A stretch of 5,202 nt of DNA from Thermoplasmatota archaeon (lineage in GTDB: Archaea > Thermoplasmatota > Thermoplasmata > GCA-020350865 > JAUVCJ01). This document shows positions 1-5,202 of this stretch, piece by piece. The stretch's first letter is position 1. Each line of letters begins with the position of its first letter. The notes under the pieces were generated by a model, which was not told the DNA's origin, searched no databases, and saw only the letters and a program-made list of their open reading frames with translations. Made by a program: the position numbers and the translations under genes. Location of the stretch: positions 1 to 5,202 of the forward strand of contig JAUVCJ010000172.1 in assembly GCA_030595765.1 (NCBI GenBank), written 5' to 3'.

Positions 1-130
1 TCTTGTAGAAAAGCCGGTCTCCTAAAGGTTTGATGTAACCGAACTTCTCATTTAGCACCTTTGCCATGCCCACTAACATACTGGTCTTGCCAGCGTTGGG
101 CTCCAATGAACCCACCATCAATGTTCTCAT
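1..130 (-). CDS. BioD-like P-loop ATPase, N-terminal fragment (likely DRTGG / 'phosphotransacetylase family' protein)
   Basis: Partial gene. The ATG is at 130-128 and the frame runs off the left edge after 43 codons. The translation begins MRTLMVGSLEPNAGKTSMLV, a beta strand leading into a Walker A-like loop (G7 to S17, with GKTS at residues 14-17), the layout of dethiobiotin-synthetase (BioD/AAA_26) domains. The downstream KPLGDR (about residues 34-39) fits the substrate-side strand seen in that fold. In archaea and anaerobic bacteria such N-terminal domains often belong to proteins with a DRTGG domain, annotated as phosphotransacetylase-family, and often found near acyl-CoA ligases. That assignment is an inference, because the C-terminal part is outside the window. 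The start overlaps the stop of the ligase gene by four bases (ATGA) and has a strong AAGGAGG site, so the two genes are almost surely co-transcribed and translationally coupled. True BioD or a cobyrinate synthase relative is the alternative. Confidence 0.75.
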   Translation of the reverse strand, partial: MRTLMVGSLEPNAGKTSMLVGMAKVLNEKFGYIKPLGDRLFYK

Positions 131-2319
131 TTTGTTGCCTCCTTTTCTCTATCTATAGATAACAGTATCCTTGCATCCAGTGCCTTCGCGCCCTTGCCTT
201 GCTCGAATACTAATAATGGATTTATCTCGATATCTGTAATCCCCGGGTTTCTAATCAAGGTATGCCCTACCATCTGGATGGCATCTACAACTGCTTCAAG
301 GTCCTTTCGCGCCTCCCCTCTGGCACCCATTATGAGTGGATAGGCCTTGGTCTGTCCTATCATATCCAGTATCTCGCTTCTGGACAGGGGAAATGCCCTG
401 AAAGCCACATCTTTCATGATCTCGACGTAAACACCGCCTAGGCCAAACATTACAACTGGCCCGAATGAGGGATCCTGCCTTGCTCCTACAATGGTCTCAA
501 GGCCTCCCACCACCATGTTTGATATCTCCACCCCTGTTATCACAGCGGCAGGAACATGCCTGTGGGCATTGAACATGATGGCCTCGTAGGCATCCACCAC
601 CTCATTTTTGTTAGCAATATTCAACATGATCCCACCAGCATCACTCTTGTGGACGATATCCTTGGACACCACCTTCATGACAACAGGATAGCCGATCTCT
701 TCGGCATAATCGGCGGCCTGGGCAAGGTTTCTTGCCACTTTGCTACCAGGTACTGGCACCCCACAGGCCTCCATCACTGCCCTGCCCTCATCTGCAAGAA
801 GGAAATGTCTACCAGCCCTTTGCACATCTTTTATCGTCTGAGCCATGGCATCGAGGTCCAAGTCTGGTAGTGAAATATCCTGAGCTGGAGCCATAACATT
901 CCTGTGGAATGAATAGAGTGATCCCATGCATGAGACCGCATCGTAAACATCTGGAAAGATGGGGATATCCAATTCCATCAGGTTAATGACCTCCCTATCA
1001 ACCTCCTCGCCTCCCATCACAGCAAACACTATGGGCTTGGTGTTGCGGTACTCCTCCCAGTTCTCTTTGACTATTTTGGAAAACTTCTCAGCATCAAAAT
1101 ATGCAGTCTGGCAGCCAAGGCATATCACTGAATCAACTGAGTCCATAGCAAGAGCGGTCTTGAGGGACCTATCATAATCTTCTGCACTAGCACCACCTGT
1201 AATATCAACCGGGTTCTTTGCAGAGCCATACTCTGGCATGACCTCACTAAAAGCCTCCCTGAGGGCTTTGGAATCATCATAGAGCTGGACATTGAACTTC
1301 TCACAGGCATCCGCGGCCATCACCCCTATGCCTCCACCATTGGTTATTATCAGGGTATTGTCCCCCTTTGGCAACCTGGAATTGCTTATGAACTTGCACC
1401 AGTCCAAAGCCTCCTGTATTCCCTCTGCCCGCATTGCTCCACACTGCCGGATCACATCGTCAAATACCTCGTCGGCTCCGGCCAGCGAACCTGTGTGAGA
1501 TGCGGCGGCCAGGGCTCCTCGTTTGGATCGGCCAGACTTGATAACAACAACAGGCTTGACCCTTGTTGCCCTCTTGAGCAGGTCAACTATCCTTCTGCCA
1601 GCTTTCATGCCCTCGATGTACATCATGATTATCTCGGTTCCAGGGTCATCCACCAGGTACTCCAATAGATCAGCTTCGTCCAGGTCTGCCTTGTTGCCTA
1701 CTGATACAATGGCTGAGAGCCCGAGGTTCATGGCCTTAGTCTTGCCTATAAGGGCAGTCCCGATCGCACCGCTCTGGGTAATGATAGCGACCTTTCCTGC
1801 CTTCATTCCCTTGGGCCCGAAAGTGGCATTAAGGGACGCAGCTGCCGAGTATATCCCGAATACGTTGGGCCCCATCACCCTCATTCCGTGCTCCCTGGCA
1901 TACTCAACCATCTCGGCCTCTTCTGAAACGTTGCCAATTTCGGAGAACCCAGAGGTTATTATAACCACATTTTTAACACCGCTGGCGGCGCATTGCTTCA
2001 GAGCATCGAACACAAATTTTGCTGGAATGGTTATTAGTGCAAGGTCTATGCCACTGGCTCTCCCAACCTCATTGTCCCCATTAACTCTACCATTATCTAC
2101 TTGGTCCAGAGAGGTAAATACCTTTTTTCCAAACAACTCCCCACCTTTCAAATTGATGGGATACACCTCCCCACTGTACCCGCAATTAACGATATTGTCC
2201 ATCAGAATGTGGCCGACCTTGTTTGGATCGCTTGAAGCACCTATCACTGCAATGGATCCCGGCTCGAACAGGCTCTTCATTGATGACCCGTTCCCGGCAC
2301 TTGCTCTCATAGTGTTCAT
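127..2319 (-). CDS. Acetate/acyl-CoA ligase (ADP-forming), fused alpha-beta subunits
   Basis: Single-chain NDP-forming acyl-CoA synthetase of 730 residues, near the usual 700 or so for fused forms. The family interconverts acyl-CoA + ADP + Pi with acid + ATP + CoA in the cytoplasm, through phosphohistidine intermediates. Domains in order: Rossmann CoA-binding domain (about 17-150, opening FEPGSIAVIGAS), two succinyl-CoA-ligase-like flavodoxin domains (about 160-300 and 315-465), and an ATP-grasp beta part (about 495-725). The alpha-type catalytic His is H275 in SHTGSLAG. The second His of the beta part is H557 in IVHKSDAGG. The glycine-rich FGLGGVYVE (625-633) and IEINPLLV (697-704) fit the ATP-grasp metal/nucleotide site. 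All key residues are present, so it should be active; whether the acyl group is acetyl or longer cannot be read from sequence. The start at 2319 is the longest choice. M14 (2280) sits immediately before the conserved domain (MKSLFEPGSIAV) and is a realistic alternative. There are 42 bp to the upstream CoA-transferase gene and a 4-bp overlap with the downstream gene, an operon arrangement. Residues 75-90 look like an extra loop. Confidence 0.93.
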   Translation of the reverse strand: MNTMRASAGNGSSMKSLFEPGSIAVIGASSDPNKVGHILMDNIVNCGYSGEVYPINLKGGELFGKKVFTSLDQVDNGRVNGDNEVGRASGIDLALITIPAKFVFDALKQCAASGVKNVVIITSGFSEIGNVSEEAEMVEYAREHGMRVMGPNVFGIYSAAASLNATFGPKGMKAGKVAIITQSGAIGTALIGKTKAMNLGLSAIVSVGNKADLDEADLLEYLVDDPGTEIIMMYIEGMKAGRRIVDLLKRATRVKPVVVIKSGRSKRGALAAASHTGSLAGADEVFDDVIRQCGAMRAEGIQEALDWCKFISNSRLPKGDNTLIITNGGGIGVMAADACEKFNVQLYDDSKALREAFSEVMPEYGSAKNPVDITGGASAEDYDRSLKTALAMDSVDSVICLGCQTAYFDAEKFSKIVKENWEEYRNTKPIVFAVMGGEEVDREVINLMELDIPIFPDVYDAVSCMGSLYSFHRNVMAPAQDISLPDLDLDAMAQTIKDVQRAGRHFLLADEGRAVMEACGVPVPGSKVARNLAQAADYAEEIGYPVVMKVVSKDIVHKSDAGGIMLNIANKNEVVDAYEAIMFNAHRHVPAAVITGVEISNMVVGGLETIVGARQDPSFGPVVMFGLGGVYVEIMKDVAFRAFPLSRSEILDMIGQTKAYPLIMGARGEARKDLEAVVDAIQMVGHTLIRNPGITDIEINPLLVFEQGKGAKALDARILLSIDREKEATK
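137..144 (-). promoter_or_regulatory. Strong Shine-Dalgarno for the BioD-like gene
   Basis: On the minus strand this reads AAGGAGGC, seven bases upstream of the ATG at 130. It lies inside the last codons of the ligase gene (K-E-A). It fixes the start of the downstream gene and supports coupled translation across the ATGA overlap. Confidence 0.8.
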
Positions 2320-2321
2320 TT

Positions 2322-2373
2322 TTCATCCCCTGAAAGATTTTTCATCCCTTGAATGACCCATTCATCCCCTGAA
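2322..2373. repeat. Three copies of a 13-bp palindromic motif at the CoA-transferase/ligase junction
   Basis: Copies are at 2322-2334 (TTCATCCCCTGAA), 2341-2353 (TTCATCCCTTGAA) and 2361-2373 (identical to the first). Starts are 19 and 20 bp apart, close to two helical turns. Each copy is an inverted repeat TTCA-N5-TGAA. The right copy overlaps the stop codon of the CoA-transferase gene, and the left copy lies just upstream of the ligase ATG, where its minus-strand GGGGATGA could act as a weak ribosome site. A separate perfect 6-bp inverted repeat, TGAATG-ACC-CATTCA, occupies 2350-2364. Role unknown: operator sites, an RNA structure in the intercistronic leader, or local duplication of a ribosome site are all possible. 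Confidence 0.75.
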
Positions 2374-4260
2374 GGCCATCTTCAGCTCGTATATGCCCTC
2401 TGATAATTGCTCATGGATGTCATAACCCATCTTCTGGAAGAGTTTCATCATTGGTCTGTTCTCCACCAGAACCTCTGCTGTGAACCCAAGCAGACCCTGC
2501 CTCTTGGCCAGATAGGTCAGGTACTCCAGTAGCAACTGCCCTACCCCACTGTTCTGGAACTCATCCCTGACAACAAATGCCACATTGGCTGTGTGAGCAA
2601 GCTCTTCTATTGCGTACTGGCCAAGCCCGATTACCATCTCTCTTTCCTTTTCTTCACTGCCTAAGACAGCAACCATCATCATCTCGCGGGTGTAGTCGAT
2701 TACAGTGAACTCCTGAAGTCTCTCATGAGGGATGTCGTTGCGCATGGATATGAATCTACGATGGAGGCTTTGGTCCGAGAGCGAATAGAAAAAATCCTTA
2801 AGGGCTGGCTCATCGTTTATCCGAACTGGCCTGAGCAGGACCTCAAGCCCATTCTTGCTGGTCCGGTAGGTTTCCAGCTCCTCGGGATACTCCCCTCTCT
2901 TTCCAGGTATGAAGGCCTGGTCCTTGTAGATTATATTGTGCTTCTTTGCCTCCTTGATGAGCTGAGGCCTGAACTTGGGGTGTGCTATCGCTATCAGGTC
3001 CATTGCCCTCTCACGAATGTTCTTGCCATGAATGTGTGCGATGCCGTATTCTGTGATCACATAGTGGATGTCTCCTCGATTTAGGGTGACACCGGCACCG
3101 GACTGGAGGAAAGGCACTATTCGTGATACGGTCTCATTCTGTGCTGTTGACTGGAGAGCAAGGATTGTTTTACCGTTTGGTGCAAGTATCGCACCGCGCA
3201 TGAAATCAGCCTGGCCGCCGATGCCGCTGTAAAATGTCTTGCCAAGGGACTCTGCAGATGCCTGGCCTGTGAGGTCGATCTCCAATGCGCTGTTGATGGC
3301 CACCATGTTCTCATGCCTTGCTATCACCATCGGGTCGTTCGTGTACTTGATGGAACGGAACTCCACGCATGGGTTATCATGAAGGAACTCGTAGGTAGCA
3401 GAGCTCCCCATCGAGAATGATGCTATACTCTTTCCCCGGTTGATCTTCTTTCTGGAATTATCCACCACCCCCTTCTTGATAAGCTCCACAAGCCCATCAC
3501 CCAGAAGCTCGGTATGTACTCCCAGATGCTTCTTATCCGAAAGTGCAGAAAGCACTGCGTTTGGTATGCTCCCATAGCCAACCTGGATCGTATCTCCATC
3601 TTCCACCAGCTGGCTCACATAGCCGCCTATCCTCCTGACAATGTCACTTGGAGGTTCGGAAGGGAATTCTAACAGAGGCTCTTCATGCTCTATGACAAAG
3701 TCGATGTCATCTATGTGGATGAATCCATCACCATGTATCCTTGGCATCCTTGGATTTACCTGGGCAATGACCAGACCTGCAACCTCGATTGCAGCCTTCA
3801 CTATGTCAACGCTTACCCCGATGTTCATGTATCCGTGCTGATCCGGGAGCGAGGTCTGGATAAGTGCCACATCCACAGGCTGAAGCCCTTTCATGAAAAG
3901 GTCTGGAACCTCGGATAGGAATATGGGAGTATAATCAGCAAACCCCTCATTGACAGAATCCCTGGTGTTGTCCCCGATGAAAAAGGAATTGTGCCGGAAA
4001 TTGGACTTGAACTTCTCCTTGGCATAAGGCGCGACCCCCAATGTCCAAACATGAAGGATCTCGGTGTCAAAAAATGCTTTCGGGTGGTTCTCCACGTACT
4101 TGATCATGGAATTGACCAGGTACTGGGGCTCGGCGCATGCAGTTGAAATAAAGATGCAATCCCCTTTGTGGATGTTATTAAAGACCAACTCCTCAGAAAC
4201 GAACTTATGGGGGTATTGCTCCCTCATTTGCGCCAGGTTATTCTCTTTTTTTTTGTTCAT
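2362..4260 (-). CDS. Acetyl-CoA hydrolase/CoA-transferase fused to C-terminal GNAT acetyltransferase
   Basis: Two-part protein of 632 residues. Residues about 15-460 match the acetyl-CoA hydrolase / 4-hydroxybutyrate CoA-transferase family, which moves CoA between acids or hydrolyses acyl-CoA through a glutamyl-CoA thioester. The likely catalytic Glu is E251 in LGVHTELLGDG. The glycine-rich GIGGQADF (346-353) is the conserved CoA-side loop, and ITEYGIAHIHGK (402-413) is the typical C-terminal motif. Residues about 470-630 are a GNAT domain opening LLRPVRINDEPALKDFF, with the acetyl-CoA pyrophosphate loop Q569-x-x-G572-x-G574. This GNAT type resembles the acetyltransferase part of Pat-like protein acetylases. 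No signal peptide or membrane segment is seen. The start at 4260 is supported by AGGTG eight bases upstream; M12 (4227) has no such site. A run of nine A residues covers codons 3-5. It is the first gene of the presumed leftward operon, 42 bp ahead of the ligase. The substrates of both halves are unknown. Confidence 0.92.
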   Translation of the reverse strand: MNKKKENNLAQMREQYPHKFVSEELVFNNIHKGDCIFISTACAEPQYLVNSMIKYVENHPKAFFDTEILHVWTLGVAPYAKEKFKSNFRHNSFFIGDNTRDSVNEGFADYTPIFLSEVPDLFMKGLQPVDVALIQTSLPDQHGYMNIGVSVDIVKAAIEVAGLVIAQVNPRMPRIHGDGFIHIDDIDFVIEHEEPLLEFPSEPPSDIVRRIGGYVSQLVEDGDTIQVGYGSIPNAVLSALSDKKHLGVHTELLGDGLVELIKKGVVDNSRKKINRGKSIASFSMGSSATYEFLHDNPCVEFRSIKYTNDPMVIARHENMVAINSALEIDLTGQASAESLGKTFYSGIGGQADFMRGAILAPNGKTILALQSTAQNETVSRIVPFLQSGAGVTLNRGDIHYVITEYGIAHIHGKNIRERAMDLIAIAHPKFRPQLIKEAKKHNIIYKDQAFIPGKRGEYPEELETYRTSKNGLEVLLRPVRINDEPALKDFFYSLSDQSLHRRFISMRNDIPHERLQEFTVIDYTREMMMVAVLGSEEKEREMVIGLGQYAIEELAHTANVAFVVRDEFQNSGVGQLLLEYLTYLAKRQGLLGFTAEVLVENRPMMKLFQKMGYDIHEQLSEGIYELKMAFRG

Positions 4261-4268
4261 CTAGGTTG

Positions 4269-4273
4269 CACCT
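4269..4273 (-). promoter_or_regulatory. Shine-Dalgarno for the CoA-transferase/GNAT gene
   Basis: Minus-strand AGGTG is complementary to the CACCT of the 16S 3' end and lies eight bases upstream of the ATG at 4260. It decides this start over M12. Its presence means the transcript has a leader, unlike the divergent regulator gene. Confidence 0.65.
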
Positions 4274-4279
4274 ACCATG

Positions 4280-4369
4280 GTTTACAGTAATGGTGTTACC
4301 AGAAATGGGGTTGCTTGAGATTTTGTTATCAGAGGTTGTATTATCACAAATTGAGGTGCCTGACTCATT
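4280..4369. repeat. Degenerate 15-bp tandem repeats in the leader of the CoA-transferase gene
   Basis: Six consecutive 15-bp units can be laid out: 4280 GTTTACAGTAATGGT, 4295 GTTACCAGAAATGGG, 4310 GTTGCTTGAGATTTT, 4325 GTTATCAGAGGTTGT, 4340 ATTATCACAAATTGA, 4355 GGTGCCTGACTCATT. The consensus is roughly GTTAYCAGARATTGG. Units at 4295, 4325 and 4340 agree best; those at 4310 and 4355 are weak. On the minus strand one frame reads Asn at every fifth residue (N-TTSD-N-KISS-N-PISG-N-TITV-N). The array lies between the hairpin and the ribosome site of the leftward operon. It may be a regulator-binding array, a relic of tandem duplication, or part of a small coding frame. Confidence 0.5.
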
Positions 4370-4373
4370 TATT

Positions 4374-4420
4374 CCCAAAGAAAAAACAAGAATCTGACTC
4401 TTGTAGTCCTTTTCTTTGGG
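4374..4420. promoter_or_regulatory. 47-bp stem-loop in the leader of the leftward operon
   Basis: The outer arms are a perfect 11-bp inverted repeat: CCCAAAGAAAA at 4374-4384 and TTTTCTTTGGG at 4410-4420. Inside is a second perfect 6-bp pair, ACAAGA at 4386-4391 and TCTTGT at 4399-4404, around a 7-nt loop, with bulges of 1 and 5 nt between the stems. The whole is flanked directly by TTTATT on each side (4368-4373 and 4421-4426). Read leftward, the inner stem is followed by TTTTTT, which resembles an intrinsic terminator, while the outer stem would sequester that T-run. This could be an attenuator-like RNA switch in the leader of the CoA-transferase operon, a DNA operator, or a tiny inserted palindrome. 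The structure is seen; the function is inferred. Confidence 0.6.
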
Positions 4421-4462
4421 TTTATTGGCGGTTTGTTTCCGCTTTTCCGGCATCTATAACAG

Positions 4463-4490
4463 ATATTAAACGACAAGTTAATATAATTAA
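4463..4490. promoter_or_regulatory. Symmetric divergent promoter: two TATA-like arms in an inverted repeat
   Basis: ATATTAA (4463-4469) and TTAATAT (4478-4484) form a perfect 7-bp inverted repeat around an 8-bp spacer; the right arm extends as the AT-rich TTAATATAATTAA (4478-4490). Each arm reads TTAATAT on one strand. The plus-strand box is centred near 4481, about 28 bp upstream of the ATG at 4510, the distance expected from an archaeal TATA box to a leaderless start. The minus-strand box, centred near 4466, predicts transcription starting near 4440, giving the leftward operon a leader of about 180 nt. Alternatively, the 4478-4490 tract serves both directions. The symmetry also suits a dimeric regulator. 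A sigma70-like reading for the plus strand (TTGTTT at 4433, 16 bp, TATAAC at 4455) is also possible if the organism is bacterial. Confidence 0.5.
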
Positions 4491-4509
4491 GCAACACTAA
4501 TTGTTACAG

Positions 4510-5052
4510 ATGGCAAACATTATGTCTAAAACCGGTCAGAATGGTAAGAAAAATGAGTCAGATGACATACTAGAAGCGCTGCTGGATGATCCTACAAGGA
4601 GTGTTCGGGAGATTGCCAAGGACCTCAACACTTACCGCCAGAAGGTCTGGCGCAGAAAGAAAAAACTTGAGGACGAGCACGTTATATGGGGCTACACCGC
4701 AGTCATAGACGAGATGAAGCTGAACAACGTCAGGTTCCTGATATTAATGAAGACCAGACCCATGAGCGAAGGACTTGCGGAATTGATGACAAACAGAGTG
4801 GCCAAAGGTGAGCCACGCAAACAGGGAGTACGCCTTATCAACCTCTGCTATGTCAATGGCGAATTCGACTGGATACTGATATTTTCAGCTCCCGACCATT
4901 CGATTGCCCGTAGATACTATGACACACTTAGATTGCTCTATGATGAGTTCCTGCTGGAGAAGCCATTGATGGTGAATGTGGATTTCTGCATGGTTGCAGA
5001 TGGCAAGACAAATCCAGACCTGAAACAGATATTTGACTTCATCCCTAAGTAA
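4510..5052 (+). CDS. Lrp/AsnC-family-like transcriptional regulator
   Basis: Protein of 180 residues from the ATG at 4510. Residues about 18-57 form an AsnC-type winged helix-turn-helix (ILEALLDDPTRSVREIAKDL, then a very basic recognition helix around TYRQKVWRRKKKLE). The GYTAVID hinge (61-67) normally links it to the ligand-binding domain. The rest (about 68-175) has the pattern of an RAM/AsnC-C-like domain, including YVNGEFDWILIFSAPD (114-129), but is longer and more divergent than a standard 150-residue Lrp. Known relatives bind amino acids or other small metabolites and act as dimers or octamers; the effector here is unknown. An upstream TTG (4501) and a downstream ATG (4522) are other possible starts. 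I prefer 4510 because no Shine-Dalgarno precedes any of them and it sits at the expected leaderless distance from a TATA-like box. It is divergent from the acyl-CoA operon and shares its promoter region, so it may regulate that operon and itself. It ends with tandem TAA stops. Confidence 0.85.
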   Translation: MANIMSKTGQNGKKNESDDILEALLDDPTRSVREIAKDLNTYRQKVWRRKKKLEDEHVIWGYTAVIDEMKLNNVRFLILMKTRPMSEGLAELMTNRVAKGEPRKQGVRLINLCYVNGEFDWILIFSAPDHSIARRYYDTLRLLYDEFLLEKPLMVNVDFCMVADGKTNPDLKQIFDFIPK

Positions 5053-5077
5053 TAATATCTCAAGGATTAGATAGGCA

Positions 5078-5082
5078 TTTTT
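5078..5082 (+). terminator. Possible T-run terminator of the regulator gene
   Basis: A run of five T residues begins 26 bp after the stop codon, without a clear stem. Archaeal polymerase can terminate at such T-runs, but a single T5 is weak evidence. No gene is seen from 5053 to the window end. Confidence 0.25.
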
Positions 5083-5179
5083 CATAGTGGAAACATCCAA
5101 TTTGTAAAGACTGCAACGCCAGAGAGCCAGGCAGTAAAAAATGGATAGCATTTCACAGCTTTGCCTTTGAACAAGAAAA

Positions 5180-5196
5180 CCCTCACTGCGTGAGGG
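5180..5196 (-). terminator. Small perfect hairpin, possible terminator of a leftward gene beyond the window
   Basis: CCCTCAC (5180-5186), loop TGC, and GTGAGGG (5190-5196) form a perfect 7-bp stem. Read leftward it is followed by TTTTCTTGTT, like an intrinsic terminator; read rightward it is followed by GAAAG, with no T-run. This suggests a convergent gene entering from the right edge, which cannot be seen. It could instead be a different palindrome at the window edge. Confidence 0.4.
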
Positions 5197-5202
5197 AAAG
5201 TA

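Noticed and set aside
1523..2356. 277-codon open frame on the plus strand
   Set aside because: It lies wholly antisense to the CoA ligase, has low-complexity Ser/Leu/Pro-rich composition and no recognisable domain. It is a shadow of the real gene's codon bias.
2725..3084. 119-codon plus-strand frame and other short frames within 556-870, 959-1177, 3117-3314 and 3641-3918
   Set aside because: All overlap well-supported genes in other frames and show no family resemblance or ribosome site.
4280..4369. CRISPR array or plasmid-type iterons
   Set aside because: The repeats are only 15 bp, degenerate and directly abutting, with no spacers and no replication gene nearby.
4374..4420. Insertion sequence or MITE
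   Set aside because: At 47 bp it is too short for known elements and has no transposase. The flanking TTTATT repeats could be chance in AT-rich DNA. Kept as a finding, not called as a mobile element.
4315..4500. 61-codon plus-strand frame in the divergent spacer
   Set aside because: It runs through the hairpin and the TATA-like palindrome, has no ribosome site and shows no protein-like pattern.
4885..5151. 88-codon minus-strand frame at the regulator 3' end
   Set aside because: Mostly antisense to the regulator, with Leu/Cys-rich composition, no ribosome site and no domain.

Overview
The window carries a compact leftward (minus-strand) gene set for acyl-CoA/acetate metabolism and one divergent (plus-strand) Lrp/AsnC-type regulator. 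It looks archaeal to me, perhaps from the Thermoplasmatota. The reasons are an ADP-forming acetate-CoA ligase, a regulator with a TATA-like box about 28 bp upstream of its best ATG and no Shine-Dalgarno (consistent with a near-leaderless transcript), and AGGTG/AAGGAGG ribosome sites for the downstream genes. The lineage is an inference. The same metabolic genes also occur in anaerobic bacteria such as Desulfobacterota, so a bacterial origin is not excluded.

Layout, left to right: (1) 1-130, minus: the N-terminal 43 codons of a BioD-like P-loop protein, cut by the window edge. (2) 127-2319, minus: a single-chain alpha-beta fused ADP-forming acetate/acyl-CoA ligase, overlapping gene 1 by ATGA. 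(3) 2320-2361: a short junction with three copies of a 13-bp motif (TTCA-N5-TGAA) spaced about 20 bp apart. (4) 2362-4260, minus: an acetyl-CoA hydrolase/CoA-transferase domain fused to a C-terminal GNAT acetyltransferase. (5) 4261-4509: a 249-bp AT-rich divergent intergenic region with degenerate 15-bp repeats, a 47-bp hairpin and a symmetric double TATA-like palindrome. (6) 4510-5052, plus: an Lrp/AsnC-type regulator. (7) 5053-5202: no gene seen; a T-run and a perfect small hairpin near the right edge.

Likely joint function (inference): the three minus-strand genes form an operon transcribed from the divergent region. The CoA-transferase/hydrolase would move or release CoA from acyl-CoAs, and the ligase would convert acetyl- or acyl-CoA plus ADP and phosphate to acid plus ATP, or run in reverse. 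The GNAT domain could acetylate a protein or small molecule using the same acetyl-CoA pool. The divergent regulator is the obvious candidate controller. Nothing here is a clearly new system. The least explained parts are the intergenic hairpin and repeat structure, the triple motif at the gene junction, and the CoA-transferase-GNAT fusion beside an NDP-forming CoA ligase.
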